NCBI GenBank assembly: GCA_040285745.1
Contig: JAUFOR010000008.1
Coordinates: forward strand, 310,001-374,000
Reading direction: 5' to 3'
Length of the DNA: 64,000 nt
Source: Barthelona sp. PCE
Lineage: Eukaryota > Metamonada: BaSk clade
Part shown: piece after piece, positions 35,973 to 44,560 of the stretch
Layout of the letters: the number at the start of each line of letters is the position of its first letter
How positions within the stretch are numbered: the first letter of the stretch is position 1
Position numbers and translations under genes: made by a program
The notes under the pieces: model-generated
What the model was told of the DNA's origin: nothing
What the model saw: the letters and a program-made list of their open reading frames with translations, nothing else
The model's database searches: none

Positions 35973-36584
35973 CTAGAAGTCTATAGTTGCAACATATTCA
36001 TCTGCTGATATCATTGGAACCGTAGCTAGAACATTTTCAGGCCATAGATTTGTGCGAACGTCTGGTGGTTCCAAGAAATGCAACTTAATTAAAGGACGAT
36101 GGAATATATCTTCCTCCAAACTTCGATACAATCCTAACAACGCGTGTTTCGCAACAACATATGGTGCACAGTCTGGCACCGCCTCGTGGCTCAGCTCTGA
36201 ACCCAATAGATATATATCAGCCTTGTCTTCATCACAGAACTGTGCTAAATGATTTGATAAATGAATAACAGGGTTTAAATGTGCTTCAAAAGCACGTTGA
36301 TAGTGGTCTACGCCTGCTTCAAGGGCCGAAACATACTCCAAATTACCAGTAGAAATAACATATATGTCAAATTTTGATTGTAAATTCTCCCACAACTCCG
36401 ATTTTGAACAATCCATCATTATACACGTCACTCTGCCGTTTCTATAATCAGCATCATCCAAAGATTGAGCCCGCTCCTTAGACCTTGTAGTTATTGTTAC
36501 ATGATACCCTCGATTTGCCAATGCTAATGCAAACGCCTGCCCAATGCCAGATGCCCCACCGCATACAAGAGCTCGTTTTTCCAT
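35973..36584 (-). CDS. Short-chain dehydrogenase/reductase
   Basis: 203 residues, a compact SDR. The cofactor loop is 'CGGASGIGQAF' (G9-x3-G-x-G), followed by a basic 'TTRSKER' that favours NADP(H). Asp59 sits in the 'MMDCS' adenine pocket strand, 'VISTGN' replaces the usual NNAG, and the catalytic set is Asn104, Ser129 or Ser132, Tyr142 and Lys146 ('YVVAK'). It lacks the C-terminal 40 or so residues of classical 250-residue SDRs, ending shortly after the 'LEPPDVRTNL' strand. The substrate cannot be deduced. Convergent with the membrane protein gene (20 bases) and divergent from the next gene across 90 bases. Confidence 0.9.
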   Translation of the reverse strand: MEKRALVCGGASGIGQAFALALANRGYHVTITTRSKERAQSLDDADYRNGRVTCIMMDCSKSELWENLQSKFDIYVISTGNLEYVSALEAGVDHYQRAFEAHLNPVIHLSNHLAQFCDEDKADIYLLGSELSHEAVPDCAPYVVAKHALLGLYRSLEEDIFHRPLIKLHFLEPPDVRTNLWPENVLATVPMISADEYVATIDF

Positions 36585-36674
36585 AATGTACTGTATTTAT
36601 GCTTATGAAAGGGAGAAAAAGCTGCTTCATTTTTAAACTTCATTTTCACGGTTCATTTCACCGTAAACATAATA
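36585..36674. promoter_or_regulatory. 90-base bidirectional promoter, SDR / membrane protein
   Basis: Minus strand carries CTCCCTTTCATAAGC at 36601-36615; plus strand carries GTTCATTTCACCGT at 36651-36664. Confidence 0.58.
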
Positions 36675-37337
36675 ATGACGAAGTCACGCTTATTAAAAAG
36701 GCTCAATTTTACGTTTATTGTTCTTTATTTTTGCTTCAGTTTCTCCAATGCATCAGTTAAAGAGCCTATCACGTTAGGTGGGGATAGTATCGGTATGGAA
36801 TTCAAAGCACAACCAGATCTTAACTATAACACCGCTTGTGATACTAGTTCTCAAGTTTATTGCTTAAGTTCTACAATTAAAGATGTTCTTATTTCATTCA
36901 ATGTTGAAAGGGTCGTATTTATGAATGAGGATGTGGACATAATTCAATTTACACCCACTTTAAAGGTACATTTATCTTCAAATCAATGTTTTAAGGTTAT
37001 TTCATCATATAATGGATATTTTCAAGTTTTTGATGAAATTAATGATCCCAACAATGAAGATAAAGACGAAATGGATGTGGATAAAGAAGTTACCAAAATA
37101 TTTAAATACATTTTGTGGTTTGCAATTGGGATTTTTGGGGTTTTTGGTTTTACAGTCATTTGTTTTAATGCTTTGAGAATCTTAAGTTATTGGATTAGTT
37201 TGTTTGATAATGGTAATAGATATATACCTATAGATGATGATTATTTTCACAGGCGGCAAATAATTAATGAAAGTTCAACTCTTACTGATGAAGAGTTTGC
37301 TCTGTTTGCTGAGGCTATGCAAAATGTTCACCTTTGA
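36675..37337 (+). CDS. Type I membrane protein, unrecognised
   Basis: 220 residues. A basic start and hydrophobic stretch (about 8-27) form a signal peptide. The ectodomain (about 28-140) has four Cys and ends in an acidic patch 'DPNNEDKDEMDVDKE'. One membrane helix is at about 145-170 ('YILWFAIGIFGVFGFTVICF'), with a cytosolic tail of about 48 residues rich in acidic and aromatic residues. No family signature is seen. Low GC in its coding sequence relative to neighbours is visible (AT-ended codons). Preceded by a good initiator shared across the 90-base spacer with the SDR. Confidence 0.75.
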   Translation: MTKSRLLKRLNFTFIVLYFCFSFSNASVKEPITLGGDSIGMEFKAQPDLNYNTACDTSSQVYCLSSTIKDVLISFNVERVVFMNEDVDIIQFTPTLKVHLSSNQCFKVISSYNGYFQVFDEINDPNNEDKDEMDVDKEVTKIFKYILWFAIGIFGVFGFTVICFNALRILSYWISLFDNGNRYIPIDDDYFHRRQIINESSTLTDEEFALFAEAMQNVHL

Positions 37338-37783
37338 TTTTTTTTTGCTTTTCTGTTCAAAAAGAGGGATATCGATAAGGAGTGTGAATAATTTTTTTTT
37401 TTATGTAAACAAGAAATGAAGTTGAAATATCTAAAATTTACAGTATATTTGGTGAAATTATGTGTTTTATCACAAAAAATGCAGTATTAAATGGTATAAT
37501 AACTGCCGAATAACAACTTTTTTAAGAAATGAAACCAATATCGCTTTGATGCATTTTTTATACAGCACATTAGATCATAAAGGCAAAAATAAAGTGTTGT
37601 AATCAATTCCTTGAAGGAAAAATAGATCCACTTTGCTCGAAAAATTAGCAGGGTGAATATCTTACTCTCCAATTGCACAAATGTTGCCTAAACCCGTGGC
37701 ACCATACAAAGAATAGAAGTTTTTTGCTGAGGTAAAGCAAAATATCACAACAAAAACCGTATTCAAAATTTTCTTCCCTTTCT
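37338..37783. other. Spacer upstream of RalGAP-like gene
   Basis: 446 AT-rich bases with several poly-T tracts, including one of twelve T near 37391. Open frames on the minus strand here overlap the RalGAP start and show no coding character. The end holds TTTTCTTCCCTTTCT immediately before ATG 37784. No RNA gene is recognised. Confidence 0.4.
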
Positions 37784-40700
37784 ATGAGTGATTTCAAGCG
37801 AAATAAGCGATTAAGCGGGTTCTTCAACTCCACAAACCATTTAAAACAGCTTAAAAGCATTGTATCATTCCTCGAATCTTCACTTGAGGTTGAACAGCGA
37901 TCTCTGTACAGCGTTCACTACGCCGACATATACTCTTGTTTTTTAAGTGCCATTGAGCACCTAGACTCTAGAAATAAGAATCTCAACGTTAATGACGTGC
38001 TCAGTTACGTTGGAGTAACCAAAAGATTGCTACAGTATCTTCCTAATGTCATACGCACGAAATGGCAAGAAAGATCTTTATTATACACTATTGGGCTTGT
38101 TTTAAAAAAAACTAACAAGCCAAAAATTCGTATTGCTGGTCTTGACATGCTTCTTCTGTTGATTGACAGCTTAGATGACACAGTAGCACCTGAAGCTCTT
38201 GATATGCTCATGACCCTCATTGACTATGAAGCATTCAGATCAGATTGTTCACCTGAGGAATGGGAGTGTGTCGAGAAGTCACTACCCCAGTCTTCTGATC
38301 TGGATTATACCGGATCTTTGGTATCGTGTACAAGAAACAATCCTGCTTCCAAGGAAGAGGCTTCTGAATTGCTGAACTTTGTTTTAAGATTTATTGATAC
38401 TCGTCCAGTCAAACGTTTCTCATTTTATTGGCCTGTTATGGTTAACCATATTTTCCCAGTTCTTTTTGGTAGAGAAGGTGTTGGTTTCCAAAAATGCCCT
38501 GATGCACTACTATCTCCAATTGCTGAATACATTGTCAGATGGTTTGAACGACCTTATCAACGTACAATCATGTCGGTAGACCGTAGAAACGTTGATATAG
38601 GACTGAATATTCTCATTCAGTCACTCAGCCTCAGCTCTGAATACGCTGAGACAGTTCAGCGTATTGTATCTTTATTCAAACGTTGGCTTTCAGGTATTGA
38701 ACTTCCTGAAATTTTGGATGGCGATTCTCTTGACAGCACATTCAAACTTTTAATAACTGCACTTCCTAATGTTTTTTCAACTTCAGCCGATATGAACACA
38801 GACAAGTCGTGTCAGCAAGCCGTCGAACTCCTTGCTAACATCCAGTCTTTTAGAGTCCTTAGTGAGGATCTACTTATTGTGCTGATGACCACCATGATTG
38901 ATTGTCTTGAACTTACGTTGAACGAAGGAGAAGAGCGTGCTTTTACCGGTAACATGTCTTCAACATTCTTCAATACTCTTTTGCGATCAAAAGTGACCAG
39001 TGCAATCCTATGGGATAAAATCAAATTTGTTATGAAGGAATGGCGCAACAACGATACCTTAATGGTTCGTTGGAAGAAGGTAGTCAAGTCCATTGCAAAG
39101 TTAATATGCACTCGTGCTTTCGGTGTTGCATTTGACGCAAAGAAAACTCAGGACATAGTTATACTGACCTCTTTAGATACTGCAGACGATGACTGGGTGC
39201 GCCTTTGCTTCGTCAATTTGTTATATTATGTTGAAGGACATAAGATCCACGTTGAAGATGCGCATTCCACTTTTATCGTAGCTATTCGTGACATTGTGCT
39301 TGAGTTCATTCAGTTCGCTCAAGGCCATCCTGATCACGTTGTTGGGCCTGCAAAACACACGCTCATAAGTATCGTGGGAGACTTTCTATTCAACGAGTGT
39401 GGTTGTGGTGTCGATACTAACACTTTACCTAGACACGCTTCCGTCACAGGCATTGCTATATCAACGCTCAACACTATTATGTTGTTGCCTGGCACACCTG
39501 TCAACGATGACGTACAGAAGGCTTATATGACTGCTGTATACAACGTGTTGAATATGAAGCTGTTTGCCAGCACAATCCCCGCTCAGTACTGTATTAAATC
39601 GATGGGCAACTTCTGGCATGCACAAATTGAGGGATCCCTCTCATTGGTGCCAGTAATTGTCCGTGGATGCGTATCACTGCTCCAATCCATTGAGGAGGTA
39701 TCACCAGACGTTGTCATTCCTACTTTTTCACTTCTGAAGAGCACAATCCCAATGATCTTCTTTGCTGGTCCAACCCCAGTTAAGGATGGTGTATCAGGCA
39801 TTGATTCGCTCGGTGCGCTGGTTCCTGACTTACTTTCTTTCATTGGCAACCTCATGGCACGTATCACTGAGCATCCAAACGACTTTGATACCAATATCCA
39901 ATGCGCAATCATTTCAACTGCTGCTGTCACCGCTTCTGCGTCACTTCTTGTGTCTGGAAGCGGACAGCTCAACGAGATTGTGAAGGCAGTTGTTGAATCC
40001 TTGATTCAACTGGCAAAACTCTCTCAGAACAAGACGCTGATCAAATTCGCCTTGCGATACCTTGTGGATCTCCCTCGCCTTCTGCCACACAACGCACCAC
40101 AGTCTGCCGTCCTTGCAGTCACCGTTGTCGAACGCATAACGGAGCTGATTCACCTCCGCGTTGGAAGATTCACGCCATCTATGAAGCCTGGTCACATCAA
40201 CTCGACGGTCATTGCGATTATCGAGTCAATCAACGTCATCCAGGCGTGGGTCGACTGCGCTCCTGCTGGCCTGAAGGCTGACGATACTACTGAAGTTATG
40301 AAGCGTTGTCTTGCAACTCTCGAGCTTCTTGTCGAAGGTGAAGAATTCCAAGCCGTGTCCGAGGAAGATTCGATGATCCGCCAGCTCAAGGTTGGTGGTC
40401 TCAAGTATTTCCTCGATAGCCAAGTATCCTCCGATGTGCGTCAGATCATTGCTCATTTTATCAGATATATGGTGTGCTACTACGACAACTACCCGCTTGT
40501 AGACAACCACATATGCATGAACACACAGTACACAGAGAAAGAAGTCGATACCAACCCCATATTCTTTTCCATCGGAGATGATACCATTGTGTCCTTTGTT
40601 GAATTGCCTACTGAGCCCGCCAGCATCCGTGCGATCGTACGCAACCCAATGGGCCGCATGGCTTTTGAGATCGAAATGACCAAAGATATCCACGATCATA

Positions 40701-41884
40701 TCACCCAGCAAAAAACCCAACACGAGAGTATCACTCCAGCAAAGGAGGAAGCTTCTGCGACCACACCCCCTACACCAGCAAAGGCAAGGGCAGAGGAGAT
40801 CGTGGAGAAGAGAACTGAGCGTCAGATCATTGCTAGTGTGTTTAGTATGATTGATGAAAATGAGGTTCTCAGTGAAGTCATGACTAGAACTTATGGTGAT
40901 ATAGCTCCTGACGCACATGAGCGTGAAATCTCCGTTCTCAAGAGCCTGCGCAACCAGACTCTCATACTGCAAGCAAAGAAGCCCAGGGATTTATTGGTTG
41001 AAGAAGACAAGAAACCAGTTAAAGCAAACGTTCCCGGAGTTGATAGAGAACCTTATGATTTCATCCTCTTGAAGCAGTTCCTGTTACAGATGGGTCTTTT
41101 AGATGTCGATTCTATGGTTGAAACGTTTTTCAGACCTGTGTTTCTCTCTAAGGAGTTGCTTAACGCAATCGATCAAGTTGACGGAAAAGTCCTGCGTCCT
41201 ACATTCAATGTACCTATTTTATTCATCAAGGAACATCAACGCGTTGCTCAGAATATTTTTAAGAATGATGACGTGTCGCTTGACTTTATGCGTTTCTATG
41301 AATCGTTGGGTGAGATTGTCACCATAAAGGGTACTGATCTTCGACCCATGTTTGATCCAAACGATTACACTGAAGGCAAGGCAGTCATAGCATCCTCCCC
41401 AACGTGTCACATTTGCTTTGGTGCTACACCTCTCATCACAAGCGCACCTGAGAAGAAGGAGACTCTCACAAAATGTACTTCTGTGCAGATCATATACGCA
41501 GAAGAAATGCCAAGCACTGAACTTCTGGAAAGCTTAAAGAGTCACTCTACTAAGGTCGTCTTTGTGATTTGCCCTTCACATGTCGATGGAGCCAATATCA
41601 TTAGGGTTATTACATACTCTGAAGATCTCCGAATGTACTCCAGTGTTATTGGTAGTGGTTCTATTGTTCCCACCGAAGCTGTGGCCCCTCTTATGAGATC
41701 AATGGTCCACGGTATTCTAAGCATTCTTTATTCATCGAATTCATTCTTTGCAAACGCAGCAGCACGTAGATCATTGCTTGATACGCTAGTTAACAACCAT
41801 ACAGTAAGTGAAAATGGTAAGAGTATCAACTCTCTCTTCTTCCCACAAAATGTAGGCGTTACAAAAGCGCCTTTAATCGAGTAA
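37784..41884 (+). CDS. RalGAP-alpha/tuberin-like protein with degenerate GAP domain
   Basis: 1366 residues. Residues 1 to about 900 are a helical HEAT/ARM-like solenoid; a disordered Pro/Thr/Glu linker lies near 985-1010. The C-terminal Rap/RalGAP domain (about 1085-1345) contains 'VPILFIKEHQRVAQNIFKND' (RalGAP-alpha 'IAVIYVAEGQEDKHSILTN'), 'FMRFYESLGEIVTI', 'SVQIIYAEEMPS' (family 'TVEVIFHVSTRMPS') and 'EAVAPLMRSMVHGI'. At the helix carrying the catalytic Asn thumb (G-N-D-x-V-x-I-V in the family) this protein has 'KSHSTKVVFVICPS', with no Asn. RalGAP-alpha pairs with a beta subunit to inactivate Ral/Rheb-type GTPases; this one may be a scaffold. Convergent with the next gene with a 10-base gap. 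Confidence 0.82.
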   Translation: MSDFKRNKRLSGFFNSTNHLKQLKSIVSFLESSLEVEQRSLYSVHYADIYSCFLSAIEHLDSRNKNLNVNDVLSYVGVTKRLLQYLPNVIRTKWQERSLLYTIGLVLKKTNKPKIRIAGLDMLLLLIDSLDDTVAPEALDMLMTLIDYEAFRSDCSPEEWECVEKSLPQSSDLDYTGSLVSCTRNNPASKEEASELLNFVLRFIDTRPVKRFSFYWPVMVNHIFPVLFGREGVGFQKCPDALLSPIAEYIVRWFERPYQRTIMSVDRRNVDIGLNILIQSLSLSSEYAETVQRIVSLFKRWLSGIELPEILDGDSLDSTFKLLITALPNVFSTSADMNTDKSCQQAVELLANIQSFRVLSEDLLIVLMTTMIDCLELTLNEGEERAFTGNMSSTFFNTLLRSKVTSAILWDKIKFVMKEWRNNDTLMVRWKKVVKSIAKLICTRAFGVAFDAKKTQDIVILTSLDTADDDWVRLCFVNLLYYVEGHKIHVEDAHSTFIVAIRDIVLEFIQFAQGHPDHVVGPAKHTLISIVGDFLFNECGCGVDTNTLPRHASVTGIAISTLNTIMLLPGTPVNDDVQKAYMTAVYNVLNMKLFASTIPAQYCIKSMGNFWHAQIEGSLSLVPVIVRGCVSLLQSIEEVSPDVVIPTFSLLKSTIPMIFFAGPTPVKDGVSGIDSLGALVPDLLSFIGNLMARITEHPNDFDTNIQCAIISTAAVTASASLLVSGSGQLNEIVKAVVESLIQLAKLSQNKTLIKFALRYLVDLPRLLPHNAPQSAVLAVTVVERITELIHLRVGRFTPSMKPGHINSTVIAIIESINVIQAWVDCAPAGLKADDTTEVMKRCLATLELLVEGEEFQAVSEEDSMIRQLKVGGLKYFLDSQVSSDVRQIIAHFIRYMVCYYDNYPLVDNHICMNTQYTEKEVDTNPIFFSIGDDTIVSFVELPTEPASIRAIVRNPMGRMAFEIEMTKDIHDHITQQKTQHESITPAKEEASATTPPTPAKARAEEIVEKRTERQIIASVFSMIDENEVLSEVMTRTYGDIAPDAHEREISVLKSLRNQTLILQAKKPRDLLVEEDKKPVKANVPGVDREPYDFILLKQFLLQMGLLDVDSMVETFFRPVFLSKELLNAIDQVDGKVLRPTFNVPILFIKEHQRVAQNIFKNDDVSLDFMRFYESLGEIVTIKGTDLRPMFDPNDYTEGKAVIASSPTCHICFGATPLITSAPEKKETLTKCTSVQIIYAEEMPSTELLESLKSHSTKVVFVICPSHVDGANIIRVITYSEDLRMYSSVIGSGSIVPTEAVAPLMRSMVHGILSILYSSNSFFANAAARRSLLDTLVNNHTVSENGKSINSLFFPQNVGVTKAPLIE

Positions 41885-41894
41885 ATGTACGTAA

Positions 41895-42719
41895 TTAAGC
41901 CTCAGAAGCTGTAATAACCTCAAGCTCAACCACATTTTCAACTTCTTGCGTTGTCAACCTAGACTTCGATCTCTTAATGATGATGTGGTTCAATAAATAA
42001 AAAGGTAGAGGAACAATTGGAAGTGCTACATAGAAAATCCATGCAAAACTATACTTATCCCAATCAAGGAAGGGGTACACGAAGCTATCATACAACTGAT
42101 AGAAGAAGTAAGACCCAGTAAAGAAGATAAAAATAGCTGGAATTACCAACCATAGTGCCCTTCTATCAATTGAAATGTGTTTAGTTGAATAATGGTTTAG
42201 TTGTATCATTGAGTAGATGAAAACAAATAAATGAGCAACAACATCATAAAAAGTGTGGAAAACAATTTGATACTCACGGTAGCTGAACGAAGGAAAGATA
42301 AGTGTCCAATAAACTATAGTAACGAGTGCTGAAGCAGGAACCATGTACTGGAGGAGAAGCGAGTGGAATAACTCTAACGTAAAACGGCTGTTTTTAGTTG
42401 CTTCATCCTTATCAAGATTATCAACTTTTGCAGTTTCGCTATTCAAGCGTTTAGAAATTATTGCACCAACTACAGAACATAGAAGTGAGGCAATGAGTGT
42501 TTGGTTCGTGAAAAAAAACCAGAATTTGCCAAAATGAAAGTTTACGTAATATCCATAAATTGTAAGAACGTATAATAATGCAATGCCAACTTCAATAAGG
42601 AAAAATGTATGCATTTGTATGGTATATCGATAAAAAGTAGATGAAACAGGATACCAAAGCGTAATAAAAAGAGCAAAAAGTAAAGCACTGTTCTTCATCA
42701 ACAAACCTACCACACTCAT
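41895..42719 (-). CDS. Multi-pass membrane protein, FAR-17a/AIG1-like
   Basis: 274 residues with six or seven hydrophobic segments (about 9-28, 35-57, 66-88, 108-132, 145-163, 175-195, 207-230) and no signal peptide. A Thr in 'FWFFFTNQTLIA' and a His in 'YDVVAHLFVFI' occupy positions comparable with the catalytic Thr and His of AIG1/ADTRP FAHFA hydrolases, and 'SFVYPFLDW' matches the family's 'WVYPFLE'. Polar charged tail. The resemblance is thin and the protein is longer than AIG1 by about 35 residues, so I hold this as a suggestion. Upstream of ATG 42719 there are repeated CTCAGT motifs, candidate start sites. Co-directional with and downstream of SEC11, 47 bases away. Confidence 0.5.
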   Translation of the reverse strand: MSVVGLLMKNSALLFALFITLWYPVSSTFYRYTIQMHTFFLIEVGIALLYVLTIYGYYVNFHFGKFWFFFTNQTLIASLLCSVVGAIISKRLNSETAKVDNLDKDEATKNSRFTLELFHSLLLQYMVPASALVTIVYWTLIFPSFSYREYQIVFHTFYDVVAHLFVFIYSMIQLNHYSTKHISIDRRALWLVIPAIFIFFTGSYFFYQLYDSFVYPFLDWDKYSFAWIFYVALPIVPLPFYLLNHIIIKRSKSRLTTQEVENVVELEVITASEA

Positions 42720-42766
42720 GTTTGAGTGCTACTGAGCGTTACTGAGCACAACAACTACACCGTTTA

Positions 42767-43405
42767 TTATCTATCCTTATTCACAAAAGCCATCGCACCC
42801 ATCACCAAAAACAACAAGTACTTCAACATAGGATAATCGGCCATAATGATAGTGATTCTACCACCAAATGGAATGAACGCCTTGACTTGTCCCAATATGT
42901 TCTTTGGTGTTAAATGAAAATCACTAATACCACCCTCAAAATACAAGCCTCTGTCATCAATTGGGTTTGCATCACCCTTTGTCACAATATGTCTTGTGCT
43001 GTTCTCCACCTGTGTTGTCTGCAATATCCTATGTACAATGGGAATCTTCTGTAACGGTAACTCATAAACTACGATATCGTCTTGAACATAATCCTTATTA
43101 TTCCACAGGAAAAGAATGTCTCCACGCTCAAATGAGGGTTCCATAGATCCTGAAAGAACCACAACACCAGGGGTGAGTGATCCTGTAACAACAATCATCA
43201 AATTCCACAGCATCCATGCCCCAATGCCAATAAGAGCGACGTTCACACCTGATTGATAACGGTCCCGTTTGCTCATCACTCCGAAAGAATTGTAAAAGTT
43301 CTTTGCTTCATCTATGAGTCCCTCTACCATTCCTATATTCTTTTTGCTACCTTTTTTATGCCTTGTGTCTGCCACACCTTTCCCACTAGATCGGTTATTT
43401 GACAT
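42767..43405 (-). CDS. SEC11: Signal peptidase complex catalytic subunit SEC11
   Basis: 212 residues. A basic N-terminus (1-50) is followed by the single N-terminal membrane segment (about 53-75) and the peptidase core: nucleophile Ser87 in 'VVLSGSMEPSFERGDILFL', His125 in 'IPIVHRIL' (the ER-type His in place of bacterial Lys) and Asp151 in 'TKGDANPIDDRGLY'. The C-terminal hydrophobic segment (about 190-208) ends in a short basic tail. It removes signal peptides in the ER lumen as part of the signal peptidase complex and would process the secreted and membrane proteins encoded nearby. The leader before the membrane segment is longer than in yeast Sec11 by about 35 residues. ATG 43405 is used; the codon at 43411 is TTG. 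Confidence 0.96.
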   Translation of the reverse strand: MSNNRSSGKGVADTRHKKGSKKNIGMVEGLIDEAKNFYNSFGVMSKRDRYQSGVNVALIGIGAWMLWNLMIVVTGSLTPGVVVLSGSMEPSFERGDILFLWNNKDYVQDDIVVYELPLQKIPIVHRILQTTQVENSTRHIVTKGDANPIDDRGLYFEGGISDFHLTPKNILGQVKAFIPFGGRITIIMADYPMLKYLLFLVMGAMAFVNKDR

Positions 43406-43416
43406 ATCCAACCTTC

Positions 43417-43430
43417 AAAAATGAAATGGG
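43417..43430 (-). promoter_or_regulatory. Initiator-like element of SEC11
   Basis: Minus strand reads CCCATTTCATTTTT, 12 bases before ATG 43405. Confidence 0.6.
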
Positions 43431-43593
43431 TAATTTTTGTAAAACACCTTTTGGATAAAAAATTTTATATGTAGTCGCTGTTAGGCTATGAGTTAAGTCA
43501 CAATTCGGTTTTAATGAAGTATACAAAACGATTCTAGTCAAGTTTGTTCTTGTTTCACATTTTTACGTTCTATTTCAACTTTTTCTCGAGCAC

Positions 43594-44553
43594 ATGGGCC
43601 TTGTAGTGGAGCCTGAAGGGGTTTTCCTTGTTCGAGAGCCGTGTTCATTCAGCATAAGAAACGAATCAGATGATTCTTTACCTCTCCGTGTGTTTCCACC
43701 TGTATCGGATTACTTTGAGGTACAGGGTCCCATATCTTTCACCAATATGGCGGCGGGAATGTTCTTACCGTTTATGATTCGACCTAAATGGGATAGTCAG
43801 TGTCAATATCCAGTTATTGAAGATATCATTGTTTTTGCAACGCCCCTCAACACATATGTCCTTGTACTTACAGGGCTTGTTGATATTGAGTCAACAGAGG
43901 AACCATTCAAGCTTTATTCCCGCATCGACTATGATGTGGACATTGACTTTGAGAATTATGATTATCCAGAGGACTGGGAACCAGCAGAACCTATTTTCCT
44001 CCGTGTATCCTTTAACGAAGCATGTGAAAAATACTTTAAGGATCTAAAGCACAAAAGAAAAAATAAGAAAAAGGGAAGACATAGAAGTTTCAGCGTCCCT
44101 GCTCATTCAAATAACGTTTCTGATAGTAGTGATGCGGAGAATGCTGATAAACAAAGGCGTAAAGAGCGGAAGCGAAGGAAAGAACGAGAAAAGCGAAAGA
44201 AGAGAAAACAAAAAGCATCAAGCGCCATGCCACGACTAGATCTGGACGAAGAAGAAGATCAAGTCCCCCGCAAGGAGGCTGCAATCAACAGTAGTAGGTT
44301 CATACTTGAGGAAATCGAAGAAAACCCGGCGGAGGAGAAGCGGTCATTGCTCCCAGCTTTATCATCTTCGACCGTTTCCGTTGGCATTGAGGACCCTGAG
44401 GAGCTCAACTTGAGCGCATACCATTCAGCAATGTCATTGAGAGAACCATCTGTTCCGAGTTTAAAGCTACGAAGTCAACAACCCTCAATCAACACAGCAA
44501 AAACTCTTAATGTATCAAAAGCACTGTCAAAGTTCGGATTGGGACCAAGATAA
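43594..44553 (+). CDS. ASH/MSP-like domain protein with basic coiled region
   Basis: 319 residues. Residues 1-95 read as an ASH/PapD-like immunoglobulin fold: 'GVFLVREPCSFSIRNESDDS' (first strands with the N-x-S turn), 'FEVQGP', 'FTNMAAGMFLPFMIRPKW' and a closing 'YVLVLTGLVD'. An acidic Tyr/Asp segment (about 105-135) follows, then a very Lys/Arg-rich helix (about 153-210: 'KQRRKERKRRKEREKRKKRK'), and a Ser/Leu-rich C-terminus. ASH domains are typical of ciliary and centrosomal proteins (ASPM, SPD-2, hydin), in keeping with CEP70 in this window, but the specific protein is not identified. The stop is only seven bases from the convergent coiled-coil gene. Confidence 0.65.
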   Translation: MGLVVEPEGVFLVREPCSFSIRNESDDSLPLRVFPPVSDYFEVQGPISFTNMAAGMFLPFMIRPKWDSQCQYPVIEDIIVFATPLNTYVLVLTGLVDIESTEEPFKLYSRIDYDVDIDFENYDYPEDWEPAEPIFLRVSFNEACEKYFKDLKHKRKNKKKGRHRSFSVPAHSNNVSDSSDAENADKQRRKERKRRKEREKRKKRKQKASSAMPRLDLDEEEDQVPRKEAAINSSRFILEEIEENPAEEKRSLLPALSSSTVSVGIEDPEELNLSAYHSAMSLREPSVPSLKLRSQQPSINTAKTLNVSKALSKFGLGPR

Positions 44554-44560
44554 CACATGT

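Noticed and set aside
40226-40972. 248-codon open frame antisense to the RalGAP-like gene
   Set aside because: No initiator, His/Val-rich low-complexity translation, lies wholly within a well-supported gene; a codon-bias shadow.
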